A stretch of DNA of 62,450 nt, from positions 1 to 62,450 of the forward strand of contig CAYOFP010000010.1 of the NCBI GenBank assembly GCA_964403505.1, in the 5' to 3' direction. Position numbers and translations under genes: made by a program. Positions 52,250-61,091 of the stretch are shown here, one piece after another. The notes under the pieces are model-generated. The model worked only from the letters and a program-made list of their open reading frames with translations, was not told the origin of the DNA and did no database searches. The first letter of the stretch is position 1. Each line of letters opens with the position of its first letter. This stretch comes from CAKSEI01 sp964403505 (GTDB lineage: Bacteria; Bacillota; Clostridia; Oscillospirales; CAG-272).

Positions 52250-53613
52250 CAGTTCTTAAGTGAATGTATCGGCGCAGGTATCCTGCCTCCGCGCATTATG
52301 AATTTTTCAGGGCTGAGATAACTGATATCCATGATCGGCGCATAACCGAGCAGTCCGCCGAAATTGACCGTATCCCCTGCCTTTTTGCCGTACGCCGGGA
52401 TCAGACGTACAGCCGTCGTCTTTGTATTTGCGACGCCGATGGATATCTCATCGGCTATAATGCCGCAGATCACCGCCTCGGGCGTGTCGCCCGGTATCGC
52501 TATCATATCGAGGCCGACGGAGCATACCGCCGTCATCGCCTCTAATTTTTCGAGCGAGAGAGAGCCTGCTTTCACAGCGTCTATCATTCCTGCATCCTCG
52601 GAAACAGGGATAAAAGCGCCCGAAAGACCGCCGACGGCACTCGCCGCCATCACTCCGCCCTTTTTCACCGCATCGTTGAGCATTGCAAGGCATGCGGTCG
52701 TGCCGTGTCCGCCCGTCTGCTCAAGCCCCATACCCTCGAGTATATGAGCCACCGAATCGCCGATCGCCGGCGTCGGTGCAAGAGAGAGATCGACAATACC
52801 TGCAGGAACTCCGAGCCTCGATGATGCCTCATGCATAACGAGCTGACCCATACGGGTTATTTTGAATGCAGTCTTCTTTATCACGTCCGAAAGCTCGGAA
52901 AGCGAACAGTCGCCTGCACGCTCTATCGCCGACGAAACGACACCGGGGCCGGAAACGCCGACATTGATCACACATTCGGGCTCGCCCACGCCGTGGAATG
53001 CGCCCGCCATAAACGGATTATCCTCAGGAACGTTTGCAAATACGACGAACTTGGCACAGCCGATCGAGTCACTGTCTTTTGTAAGATATGCAAGCTCCTT
53101 GACCGTCGCTCCCATACGCTGAATGGCGTCCATATTTATGCCTGCCTTCGTCGAGGCGACGTTCACGCTCGAGCAGACCTTCGCCGTCTCAGACAAAGCC
53201 TGCGGTATCGACGAGATGAGTCTGTCCGCACCGAGTGTAATACCCTTCTGCACGAGGGCGGAATATCCGCCGATAAAGTTGATACCGAGGGTATCTGCCG
53301 CACGGTCGAGCGCCTTTGCCGCCTTGACATAGCCGTCAACGCCCATAGCTCCGCCGACAAGCGATATCGGTGTGACCGAAACACGCTTATTCACGATCGG
53401 AATACCGTACTGCTTTTCTATATCCTCGCCTGTTTTTACGAGCATCTCCGCTTTTTTCGTTATCTTATCGTATATCCTCTGCGCAAAGCGGTCTTCATCG
53501 TCGCTTACGCAGTCGTAAAGGGAGATCCCCATGGTTATCGTCCTGATATCGAGATTCTCCTCTGTCAGCATATTGACAGTTTCGAGAATATCGCTCATAT
53601 TAAGCATCGCCAT
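52249..53613 (-). CDS. UPF0210/PFL-family (DUF711) protein
   Basis: A 454-residue protein that matches the DUF711 family over its whole length (TVNMLTEENLDIRTITMGIS, VNKRVSVTPISLVGGA, VSGPGVVSSAIER, GGLLGYAPIMDIS). The family has a pyruvate-formate-lyase-like barrel name but no glycyl radical loop, and its reaction is not settled. It is 9 nt downstream of the ACT-domain partner UPF0237, a pairing widespread in Firmicutes. In this genome the pair is placed directly in front of the V-ATPase genes and shares a start/stop with the first of them. Confidence 0.92.
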   Translation of the reverse strand: MAMLNMSDILETVNMLTEENLDIRTITMGISLYDCVSDDEDRFAQRIYDKITKKAEMLVKTGEDIEKQYGIPIVNKRVSVTPISLVGGAMGVDGYVKAAKALDRAADTLGINFIGGYSALVQKGITLGADRLISSIPQALSETAKVCSSVNVASTKAGINMDAIQRMGATVKELAYLTKDSDSIGCAKFVVFANVPEDNPFMAGAFHGVGEPECVINVGVSGPGVVSSAIERAGDCSLSELSDVIKKTAFKITRMGQLVMHEASSRLGVPAGIVDLSLAPTPAIGDSVAHILEGMGLEQTGGHGTTACLAMLNDAVKKGGVMAASAVGGLSGAFIPVSEDAGMIDAVKAGSLSLEKLEAMTAVCSVGLDMIAIPGDTPEAVICGIIADEISIGVANTKTTAVRLIPAYGKKAGDTVNFGGLLGYAPIMDISYLSPEKFIMRGGRIPAPIHSLKN

Positions 53614-53622
53614 AGTAAGACC

Positions 53623-53892
53623 TCATATTCTGTGCATCGAGTTGAAAATATCCTCGTGCATGACCCTTATTTCCAGCCTGTTCTCTTTGCCGAGATTTTC
53701 GAGTTTGTCGACAAAATCGCTGAACGGGACCGATAGATCATCAATGTCCACGACCATTATCATGGCAAAATACTCTTTCAATACGCTCTGGCTGATATCG
53801 CTGATATTTGCACCGCATTCATAACATGCGCCCGATACCTTTGCGATGATGCCTTTTCCGTCATTTCCTATTACGGTTACAACTGCTCTCAT
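53623..53892 (-). CDS. ACT-domain protein UPF0237
   Basis: An 89-residue single ACT domain (MRAVVTVIGNDGKGIIAKVS, ANISDISQSVL), close to the N-terminal half of GcvR-type regulators. It probably binds an amino acid or similar ligand and regulates its UPF0210 partner. AGGAG precedes the ATG. It is the first gene of the long minus-strand operon. Confidence 0.92.
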   Translation of the reverse strand: MRAVVTVIGNDGKGIIAKVSGACYECGANISDISQSVLKEYFAMIMVVDIDDLSVPFSDFVDKLENLGKENRLEIRVMHEDIFNSMHRI

Positions 53893-53922
53893 ATGTTTTT
53901 TCTCCTAAATAGTTTTCAGATA

Positions 53923-53951
53923 ATTATACTCCTTTTTTCAAAAAAATTCAA
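53923..53951 (-). promoter_or_regulatory. Promoter of the UPF0237-UPF0210-V-ATPase operon
   Basis: On the minus strand: TTGAAT, a 17-bp spacer and TATAAT, 31 bp before the UPF0237 start. No promoter or terminator is evident within the following 11 kb, where gaps are short or negative. Confidence 0.7.
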
Positions 53952-54032
53952 GGCGGAAGAATCATTTTTGTATATATTTGTTTTTTTTTATATAATGTGA
54001 TATAATAACTTTAAACTCACGGCGTGCCGCCG

Positions 54033-54150
54033 CGGAAACGGCTTCGCCGTTCGGAAACTGACCGTTTCCGTTTAAAAACATTGTATCATTAATTTAAGGC
54101 TGACGCATCTTGCTTTGCTTACGCAAAGCCTCCGAAACTGCGTTTCGGAG
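54033..54150. repeat. Cluster of three REP-like hairpins
   Basis: The 320-bp region between the divergent UPF0237 and lipoprotein genes holds CGGAAACGG/CCGTTTCCG (54033-54041 with 54062-54070, enclosing ACGGC-TTC-GCCGT), GCTTTGC-TTAC-GCAAAGC (54112-54129) and CTCCGAAAC-TGC-GTTTCGGAG (54130-54150). The middle one closely resembles an inner hairpin of the composite element at 56680, which suggests a shared dispersed module. No gene is seen here. Confidence 0.65.
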
Positions 54151-54213
54151 AAATTAAAATATACTATATGTAATATTTCATATTTTTCTCTCATATCATA
54201 TATGGGTGATAAT

Positions 54214-54741
54214 ATGAAAAAGCTAATAGTTACAGTATTATTTTCGGTGATTGTATTATGCTCGTGCGCGAATACTTCTACCGCAGATTTAGAGGGATAT
54301 CAGAAGTATCCCATGGATATAGACGCCACGGTTTCGAGCGATGCGGGAGAGGCTAAGGTCGAGATACATATCGACTCCCCCGATAATGTCAGCATATGCT
54401 ATACCGAGCCGAAAATACTGTGCGGCGTGTCCTACATACGTAACGGTGAAAAGACCTATATGACCTTCGGCGATACAAAGGTCGAAATAACGGACGGAGC
54501 GATATGCCTCGGCTCTCTTTCCATCACGGATTTCTTTTCCCTCGACGCCGCATCTGCCGCTAAAGCACCCGAATGGGATGACGGGATGAAGCTCTGGCGC
54601 GCGGAATATCATACGGATGATATATCCTGCGTTATATATTACGATAAGGACGGACTGCCCGTTGAAATTGACGGCAAGGCAGGAGAACACTCAGCAAAAA
54701 TCAAGGATATTGAAATAAGATACGAAGAAAATAAAGAATAA
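54214..54741 (+). CDS. Small lipoprotein of unknown function upstream of alr
   Basis: A 175-residue protein with a lipobox (VLCSC, Cys about 15). The start at 54214 was chosen to give a clean signal sequence; its GGGTGA site is weak. The mature part is predicted mostly beta: VSSDAGEAKVEIHIDSPDN, YIRNGEKTYMTFGDTKVEI and VIYYDKDGLPVEIDGKAGE. The alternation recalls the curved sheet of LolA/LppX-type lipid-binding lipoproteins, but this is only a pattern impression. It ends 10 nt before alr and may be co-transcribed with it. Confidence 0.7.
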   Translation: MKKLIVTVLFSVIVLCSCANTSTADLEGYQKYPMDIDATVSSDAGEAKVEIHIDSPDNVSICYTEPKILCGVSYIRNGEKTYMTFGDTKVEITDGAICLGSLSITDFFSLDAASAAKAPEWDDGMKLWRAEYHTDDISCVIYYDKDGLPVEIDGKAGEHSAKIKDIEIRYEENKE

Positions 54742-54751
54742 GAAATATAAA

Positions 54752-55858
54752 ATGTACCACGTCACAAAGGCCCTCATCGATACGGGCGCAATCAGACATA
54801 ATATTGAAACGATCCGGACGCACATAGACAAAAAGGATAAAAATGTGCGTATTATCGCCGTCATCAAAGCCGATGCATACGGCCACGATGTGAAAATATG
54901 TGCGCCGCTGTTATACTCTCTCGGCATTCGGGATTTCGCCGTCTCAAATCTTGACGAGGCGCTCGAGGTAAGAGAGCTGGTCGGTCGTGATGCGACGGTG
55001 CTCATCCTCGGATATACCATGCCGTGCTACGCACAGATCATGAGCGAAAATAGCATAACGCAGACCGTTTTCTCGCTCGGATATGCAAGAGAGCTTTGCG
55101 AGTATCTGAAAGACTCCCTGAATGTGCATATCAAGATCGATACAGGCATGAACCGCCTCGGCTTTTCGCCCGATGATAAAGGAATAAAAGAAATAGAAGA
55201 AGCGCTTACCGATAAAAAACTTACGGCAAACGGCATCTTCACGCATTTTGCCTGTGCAGATGAGGAGGAGAGCGCACCAACAATAGAGCAATACGGGAAA
55301 TTCACGGGCGTTATAGGTGCACTCGCAAAAGACGGGATCGACTTTGAGACAAAGCATGTATGCAACTCGGCCGGGGTCGTCTCGTTCCCTGATATGTATA
55401 TGAACGCAGTCAGATGCGGCATTATAATATACGGTCTTCAGCCATCCGCCGATGTGCCGGATATCGGACTTTTGCCTGCAATGAGAGTCGTCAGCCGCAT
55501 ATCGCATATCCACACCCTGAAAAAGGGCGAAAAGATAAGCTACGGCGGAACATTCACCGCACCGCACGATATACAGGTAGCGACCGTATCGATCGGATAT
55601 GCAGACGGCTTTATCCGCTCCTATGCGACAGGAGGATTATATATCAATAATCACTATGCAAAGCTCCTCGGCAGGATATGCATGGATCAATGTATGGTAG
55701 ACATCAGCGATATTGACTGCGCCCCGGGCGATGAGGTCGAGATATTCGGAAAAAATCAGTCAGCCGAGGACTTCGCACGTCACGCACACTCAATAGGATA
55801 CGAAACCACCTGCCTCATTGGCAAGCGGGTAACGAGGGAAGAGGTGAAGGACAATTAA
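54752..55858 (+). CDS. alr: Alanine racemase
   Basis: A 368-residue PLP enzyme that makes D-alanine for peptidoglycan. The cofactor Lys is in AVIKADAYGHD (K39). The second-face base Tyr lies in KISYGGTFTA, with VSIGYADGF and GRICMDQCMVDIS completing the site. The fold is the usual TIM barrel plus C-terminal beta domain. Gram-positive genomes often have mazEF after alr; here yihY follows and mazF is 5 kb away. Its last codons overlap the apparent ATT start of yihY. Confidence 0.95.
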   Translation: MYHVTKALIDTGAIRHNIETIRTHIDKKDKNVRIIAVIKADAYGHDVKICAPLLYSLGIRDFAVSNLDEALEVRELVGRDATVLILGYTMPCYAQIMSENSITQTVFSLGYARELCEYLKDSLNVHIKIDTGMNRLGFSPDDKGIKEIEEALTDKKLTANGIFTHFACADEEESAPTIEQYGKFTGVIGALAKDGIDFETKHVCNSAGVVSFPDMYMNAVRCGIIIYGLQPSADVPDIGLLPAMRVVSRISHIHTLKKGEKISYGGTFTAPHDIQVATVSIGYADGFIRSYATGGLYINNHYAKLLGRICMDQCMVDISDIDCAPGDEVEIFGKNQSAEDFARHAHSIGYETTCLIGKRVTREEVKDN

Positions 55859-56675
55859 ATTCATAGAAAAAGTACTCATCTTCTTCAAAAAATGCAGTGA
55901 CGATGCAGTCGGCGCATATGCGGCATTTACGGCGTTTTTCACCATCGTGTCGTTCTTTCCTTTTTTAATGCTGCTGCTCACTTTGATGCAGTATCTGCCG
56001 TTCTCTGCCGCGAATGTGATCGAGTATATCGCCGCATTCCTGCCTGCATCGGTAGCCGAAATCGTAAATCCGATCATCGAGGAGATATACACCGCATCCG
56101 GTGCACTCATCTCCATTACGGCGATCGCCGCAATATGGTCTGCGTCAAAGGGTGTATATGCGCTTGTGTGCGGATTAAATCAAGTCTATGACGTAAAGGA
56201 AACGAGAAACCTGATCGTCGTGCGTGCCATGTCGGTCTTCTATACCGTGGTATTTATCATCGTGCTCGTTGCAAGCATCGGACTTTTCATCTTCGGAGCG
56301 AATATCTTCTCTTTGCTCGAAACATACGCCCCGTGGCTCGGTGTGCTGAAAAACCTGAGATTTGTCATAGGAATCATAGTTTTCGTCGTATTTTTCCTCG
56401 CGATATTCAAGGCTCTGCCAAATCATAAAACGAGAATACGCGACGAGCTTCCCGGCGCCGTCATAGCCACGCTCGGATGGTTGCTTTTCAGCACGATATA
56501 TTCGTATTATATCACAAATTTCAGCTCATTTCCCGTGATATACGGCTCGATCGCCGCCGCTGTTTTTATGATGCTGTGGCTGTACTTCTGTATGTATATC
56601 ACCCTGCTCGCCGCCGAATTCAACGCCGTGCGAAAAATGGGAAAGACCCCGAAGGATATGTGGAATATGAAATAA
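55854..56675 (+). CDS. YihY/BrkB-family membrane protein, apparent ATT start
   Basis: A predicted 273-residue polytopic protein with about six transmembrane helices (FFPFLMLLLTLMQYL, GALISITAIAAIWSASKGVY, FIIVLVASIGLFIFGANIF and others) and the family's LPNHKTRIRDELPGA region. The first ATG/GTG-type start is GTG 55947, which would cut off the conserved N-terminal KFIEKVLIFFKKC.....GAYAAFTAFFTIV. The frame extends back to ATT at 55854, preceded by GAGGTG (55841-55846) at 7 nt and overlapping the alr stop. No ATG, GTG or TTG exists in that stretch, so I infer initiation at ATT, coupled to alr. Confidence 0.78.
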   Translation: MKFIEKVLIFFKKCSDDAVGAYAAFTAFFTIVSFFPFLMLLLTLMQYLPFSAANVIEYIAAFLPASVAEIVNPIIEEIYTASGALISITAIAAIWSASKGVYALVCGLNQVYDVKETRNLIVVRAMSVFYTVVFIIVLVASIGLFIFGANIFSLLETYAPWLGVLKNLRFVIGIIVFVVFFLAIFKALPNHKTRIRDELPGAVIATLGWLLFSTIYSYYITNFSSFPVIYGSIAAAVFMMLWLYFCMYITLLAAEFNAVRKMGKTPKDMWNMK

Positions 56676-56679
56676 AAAT

Positions 56680-56877
56680 GGCACTGTAAAAAACGAAAGT
56701 TTTTTACAGTGCCTCAGAGAAAAACGACGAGAGAAGAGTGAAAAGAATTGGTAGAAAAAGCCCCTTTGTGTCTTTTTCAATATAAATTGCTTTGCATAAG
56801 CAAAGCTTACCGATTCTCTTTTCTTTCTTATCTTTTCGTTGGGTGATGTAAAAAAACTTTTGTTTTTTTACATCACC
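56680..56877. repeat. Composite three-hairpin repeat element, copy B
   Basis: Same plan as copy A at 35800. Hairpin GGCACTGTAAAAAAC/GTTTTTTACAGTGCC (56680-56713), then arms around AAGAATTGGTAG and TTACCGATTCTCTT (about 56731-56755 and 56806-56828) enclosing GCTTTGC-ATAA-GCAAAGC, then hairpin GGTGATGTAAAAAAAC/GTTTTTTTACATCACC (56842-56877). The stems differ from copy A by compensating changes (TAT/ATA against ACT/AGT), so structure is conserved more than sequence. Both copies lie between genes and supply terminators on both sides. Confidence 0.7.
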
Positions 56878-56883
56878 TTTTGT

Positions 56884-58608
56884 TTATTTCGCAAATTGTG
56901 AATTATATAATTCATAATAGAATCCGCCGGCTTCGAGCAGGGAGTGGTGCGTTCCGCACTCGATGATATTTCCGTCCTTCATCACGAGTATCAGATCGGA
57001 GTTTTTGATCGTCGAGAGTCTGTGGGCGACGACAAACGACGTCCTGCCCTGCATCATGGTCGAAAACGCCTTTTGGATACGTATCTCGGTCTTTGTATCG
57101 ATCGACGATGTCGCTTCGTCGAGAATAAGCATAGGCGGCAGGCAGAGCATCACACGGGTGATACATAAAAGCTGTTTCTGCCCCTGCGAGAGATTGCCCC
57201 CGTCCTCTCCTATCACGGTGTCATATCCCTCGGGCAGGCGTTTAATAAACGAATGTGCATGAGATGCTTTCGCAGCAGCTACGACCTCTTCATCGGTCGC
57301 ATCAGGCTTTCCTATTGTGATATTATCCCGTATCGTGCCCGATCGCAGCCATGTCTCCTGCAATACCATCCCGTACGATTTCCGCAGGCTCTTTCGTGTA
57401 ACGTCTCTGATATCGTTTCCGTCAATGCGGATCGAGCCTTTATTTACATCGTAAAATCGCATGAGCAGGTTGATCAGCGTCGTCTTTCCGCAGCCTGTCG
57501 GCCCGACGATCGCCACACGCATACCGGGACTTACCGCAAGATCGATGTTTTCTATCAAAGGTTTCTCCTTGACATACGAAAAGCTCACGCCGTCCATCAC
57601 GACATCACCCGATACGTTCTCGAGTTCCTTATCCCCCTCGGGTGCACGCTCAGGTGAATCGATAAGCGAGAAAATGTTTGCAATACACGCCATAGCGTTC
57701 TGCAGTTCGGTCACGACTCCCGAGATCTCGTTAAAAGGCTTTGTATACTGGGTCGCATATGCGAGCATACAGGTGAGTCCTCCGACCGTGAGCGACTCCC
57801 CGCTGATAACGTTCAGCGCACCGAACATGCAAACGCCTGCGTAAACGATATTGTTTACCACCCGGGTCGCCGGATTTGTCAGCGAGGAAAAGAAGGTAGC
57901 GGAAAGCGACGCCCGACGAAACCGCTCATTCGACAGATCAAAGCGCTTTTGCGCTTCATGTTCGAGCGCAAGAGCGCTGACGGTCTTCTTCTCGCCGATC
58001 ATTTCGTCGATAACGGCGGTCTGCGCACCTCTCGCCGATGTCTGCTCATTAAAATATTTAAAGCTTTTTTTCGCAATAAACGAAGCAACAAAAAGGGATA
58101 CCGGCGTGACGAGCAGTACCACGAGCGCAACAGAAACGCTCTCACGGAACATTATGATAAGCGTCCCGACAATGGTGAGCACACCCGTGAAAAGCTGAGA
58201 AAAACCCATTAAAAGTCCGTCGGCAAACTGATCTGCATCGGCGATCACACGGTTCACCGTCTCACCCGATTTGTGCGAGTCGATATACGAAAGCGGCAAA
58301 ACGGTAATTTTATCAAAAGCCAGATTTCTGATATCCCGCACGCAGGAAAAAGTTATCTTATTATTGCATATACCGAGCAGCCACTGGGATACGGCAAGTC
58401 CCGCGGCACACACGGCAATACGGGAAAGTATCGGCATAAGCGCTGAAAGATCGACCATGCCCTCCCCGATAATGAGATCGATCGCCTGTCCTGCGGTTAT
58501 CGGTATCATGAGCGTCAGAACGACGGCGGCCGAAGCAAAAATGAGAGACAGTATCACATAAAAAGTATAAGGCCGGATCAGTCGGAGCACCTTGCGTAGC
58601 ATCATCAT
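56884..58608 (-). CDS. ABC exporter half-transporter with canonical Walker B
   Basis: A 574-residue protein with six N-terminal transmembrane helices (about 1-310) and a nucleotide-binding domain. Walker A is GPTGCGKTT, Walker B LILDEATSSID with the catalytic Glu, and the H-loop VVAHRLSTI is intact, but the signature is LSQGQ instead of LSGGQ. With its upstream partner it forms a heterodimer in which one ATP site is complete, as in BmrCD/LmrCD/TM287-288 exporters. Its ATG overlaps the partner's stop (TAATG). Substrate unknown; drugs, lipids or peptides are possible. Confidence 0.9.
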   Translation of the reverse strand: MMMLRKVLRLIRPYTFYVILSLIFASAAVVLTLMIPITAGQAIDLIIGEGMVDLSALMPILSRIAVCAAGLAVSQWLLGICNNKITFSCVRDIRNLAFDKITVLPLSYIDSHKSGETVNRVIADADQFADGLLMGFSQLFTGVLTIVGTLIIMFRESVSVALVVLLVTPVSLFVASFIAKKSFKYFNEQTSARGAQTAVIDEMIGEKKTVSALALEHEAQKRFDLSNERFRRASLSATFFSSLTNPATRVVNNIVYAGVCMFGALNVISGESLTVGGLTCMLAYATQYTKPFNEISGVVTELQNAMACIANIFSLIDSPERAPEGDKELENVSGDVVMDGVSFSYVKEKPLIENIDLAVSPGMRVAIVGPTGCGKTTLINLLMRFYDVNKGSIRIDGNDIRDVTRKSLRKSYGMVLQETWLRSGTIRDNITIGKPDATDEEVVAAAKASHAHSFIKRLPEGYDTVIGEDGGNLSQGQKQLLCITRVMLCLPPMLILDEATSSIDTKTEIRIQKAFSTMMQGRTSFVVAHRLSTIKNSDLILVMKDGNIIECGTHHSLLEAGGFYYELYNSQFAK

Positions 58609-60323
58609 TATTTCCGCTCCTTTTCAAACTGAGAATAATAGATCTCCTCGTATTCGGGGCAGGAGCGCATAAGCCGGGCATGCGTTCCCATGCCGCATAT
58701 TTTTCCGTCGTCGAGCACGATGATCTTATCACACCCCATGACCGATGACGCCCTCTGGGAGACGGTGAACACCGTCGGACTCCACTCGAGCTTTGATATT
58801 GCAGAGCGGAGTGCCGCATCGGTCGCATAGTCGAGCGCAGACGCCGAATCGTCGAGAATAAGGATGGGCGGTTTTTTTGCGAGCGCACGTGCGACAGTCA
58901 GTCTCTGCCTCTGTCCGCCCGAAAAGTTGCGTGCTCCCTGCTCCACCTCCTCATCGAGGCCTTTTTCTTTTTTACTCACCACCTCGAGCGCCTGAGCGGA
59001 GCGGAGCGCATCATAGATATCTTCATCGCCGATATCCTCTCTTCCTGCACGGATATTATCACGCACCGTACCCGAAAAAAGTACCGCCTTCTGTGGTACG
59101 ATGCCGATAGCAGAGCGCAGGGATGCAAGATCGTATTCCTTTATATCGATACCGCCGAGGGTGAGAGAGCCATCTGTTACATCGTACAGCCGTGCGACAA
59201 GGTTGACAAGTGAGCTTTTTCCGCTGCCAGTCGAGCCGATGATGCCGATCTTTTCGCCCTTTTTGGCGGTGAATGTAATGTCCGAAAGGGACGCTTCCTT
59301 TGCGCCACGATAGGTAAGCGAGACATGATCAAATTCAATATCAAAAGCCCCGATCTCCCTGACACTCCCGTCTTCCATTGAGGTCTCTGTCTCAAAGACT
59401 TCGTTGATCCTTGCCGCCGAGGCAAACGCCTTTGTCATCGTAATAATAAGATTCGCCATTTTGACGAGCTCGATCAGGATCTGCGCCATATAGTTATATA
59501 ATGCGACCACCGCACCCTGCGATATTACACCGCCGTTCACTCTGACAGCGCCCACATATATCAACACGGATACCGAAATATTGACAATGGCATATGTCAG
59601 GGGGTTCATGAGCGACGAGACTCTGCCGCTTACAAGTGCTGCACGGTAAAGCGCCGTATTTTTACGGGAAAAATCCTCCCGTTCATCCGCTTCCTTTGCA
59701 AATGCACGGATCACCCTCACGCCGACGAGGTTCTCTCTTGTTGCGGCGGTAACGGTATCGAGCCTTGCCTGCACACGCTTATAAAGCGGTACACCGCCGA
59801 GCATAATAAGAAAAACAGCAATCACCAAAAGCGGCACCATGACGCAAAAGACGAGCGCTGAGCGCACATCCACGGTAAAAGCCATGATGACAGCGCCGAA
59901 AACGACAAACGGCGCACGCATGATAAGGCGCAGGGTCAGATTGACTCCCGTCTGCACCTGCGTCACGTCCCCGGATATCCGTGTAATAAGCCTCGACACG
60001 CCGAACGAGTCGAGATCGGAATAAGAAAGGGACTGTATGTGCGAAAAAAGCGCACGGCGCAACTGATACGCAAATCCCGTCGCTGCCCGTGCGGAAAAAT
60101 ACTGTGAAATGAGGGCGATCGCAAAGCCAAAAAATGCGAAAAAGACAAGGAGCGCAAACATTTTGTAAATATACGGTTTGTCCGAGGAGCCGATTCCACG
60201 GTCGATCAGCGATGCGACGACAAGAGGCACCGCCAGCTCAAAGCAAGCCTCGATCAGCTTGAAGAGCGGCGCTAAAACACATTCTTTTTTATAGTCCCTT
60301 AAAAAACGCAACAGCTTTCTCAT
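58608..60323 (-). CDS. ABC exporter half-transporter with degenerate ATP site
   Basis: A 571-residue partner of the preceding protein: six transmembrane helices, then Walker A GSTGSGKSS, signature FSGGQRQR, Walker B LILDDSASALD and TVSQRASSV at the H-loop. The catalytic Glu is Asp and the switch His is Gln, the hallmark of the degenerate half in heterodimeric exporters. It starts within the stop of the upstream membrane protein gene (ATGA overlap), so three proteins are translated together. Confidence 0.9.
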   Translation of the reverse strand: MRKLLRFLRDYKKECVLAPLFKLIEACFELAVPLVVASLIDRGIGSSDKPYIYKMFALLVFFAFFGFAIALISQYFSARAATGFAYQLRRALFSHIQSLSYSDLDSFGVSRLITRISGDVTQVQTGVNLTLRLIMRAPFVVFGAVIMAFTVDVRSALVFCVMVPLLVIAVFLIMLGGVPLYKRVQARLDTVTAATRENLVGVRVIRAFAKEADEREDFSRKNTALYRAALVSGRVSSLMNPLTYAIVNISVSVLIYVGAVRVNGGVISQGAVVALYNYMAQILIELVKMANLIITMTKAFASAARINEVFETETSMEDGSVREIGAFDIEFDHVSLTYRGAKEASLSDITFTAKKGEKIGIIGSTGSGKSSLVNLVARLYDVTDGSLTLGGIDIKEYDLASLRSAIGIVPQKAVLFSGTVRDNIRAGREDIGDEDIYDALRSAQALEVVSKKEKGLDEEVEQGARNFSGGQRQRLTVARALAKKPPILILDDSASALDYATDAALRSAISKLEWSPTVFTVSQRASSVMGCDKIIVLDDGKICGMGTHARLMRSCPEYEEIYYSQFEKERK

Positions 60324-61006
60324 TTTAGTATATCCTCATCTCCGTTTACCGCAGTTTTATCCCGGAGCGCATCCGAGTCGGAGATCTCTCCCTCGACGAT
60401 GCTCTCGTATTCCCCACTGTCTTCTTTTGTATTCTCAAAAATATATCCGAGGCACAAAATACCGGGTGTAAGCGTAGGTATTATATGGCAGATCGCCTTT
60501 GAAATATACACATACGAGCCATCATATGCACTCATATAGTAAAAGAGCTGCGGCACACGCATAAACGCCATCATGATATAACCGGCAGCGCACAAAAAGC
60601 CGACGGCAAATGCCGGCACGCCCGACGGCAGAACACCGACAAGGGTAATAAGAGAAGCAAGTATCGCCAATACGCACGGGATAAGAACAAGCGCCATGTA
60701 GTCGAGGGTCTTATCTATACTGTGAATATATAGAGTATATACACACAAAAGCGCAGGCGAAAGCGCCGCAAAATACGGCTTGATACGTGATACCGAAACG
60801 CAGATTAAGGAAAATACCGGACTGAGCAGCAGTAAAAGATCAGCATAAAAGTACATTCCGCTCCGCAGTGTGATGAAGGCAGGATGAAGCCCCGTCCTCG
60901 TATTGAATGTCATATCGCATACAGCGAAAAACACGCCCAAAAGCGCAATGTATACCGCGCACACAAATACGCCTGAGTTATTTTTCCGTTTCAAATTATA
61001 TTTCAT
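60320..61006 (-). CDS. Polytopic membrane protein of unknown function
   Basis: A predicted 228-residue protein. The start at 61006 follows GGAGG; the ATG at 61042 lacks a site. About six hydrophobic helices are visible (SGVFVCAVYIALLGVFF, YADLLLLLSPVFSLICV, ALVLIPCVLAILASLITL, AFAVGFLCAAGYIMMAF and others), with an acidic cytoplasmic tail (EDSGEYESIVEGEISDSD). I do not recognise the family. It overlaps the ABC exporter pair and is probably an accessory or co-regulated protein. Confidence 0.75.
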   Translation of the reverse strand: MKYNLKRKNNSGVFVCAVYIALLGVFFAVCDMTFNTRTGLHPAFITLRSGMYFYADLLLLLSPVFSLICVSVSRIKPYFAALSPALLCVYTLYIHSIDKTLDYMALVLIPCVLAILASLITLVGVLPSGVPAFAVGFLCAAGYIMMAFMRVPQLFYYMSAYDGSYVYISKAICHIIPTLTPGILCLGYIFENTKEDSGEYESIVEGEISDSDALRDKTAVNGDEDILK

Positions 61007-61062
61007 ATCAAATCCTCCGCTTTTACATATTCTACCACACATTGTAAAAAAGTTCTATACAT

Positions 61063-61091
61063 TTAACAAGAAAACTTCCATCACATAAAAT
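61063..61091 (+). promoter_or_regulatory. Promoter of mazF
   Basis: TTAACA (61063-61068), a 17-bp spacer and TAAAAT (61086-61091). A small hairpin, GGCGAT/ATCGCC (61098-61116), follows in the leader. Confidence 0.6.

Noticed and set aside
52831..53736. 301-codon ORF opposite UPF0210
   Set aside because: Antisense shadow of a conserved gene, without any recognisable domain.
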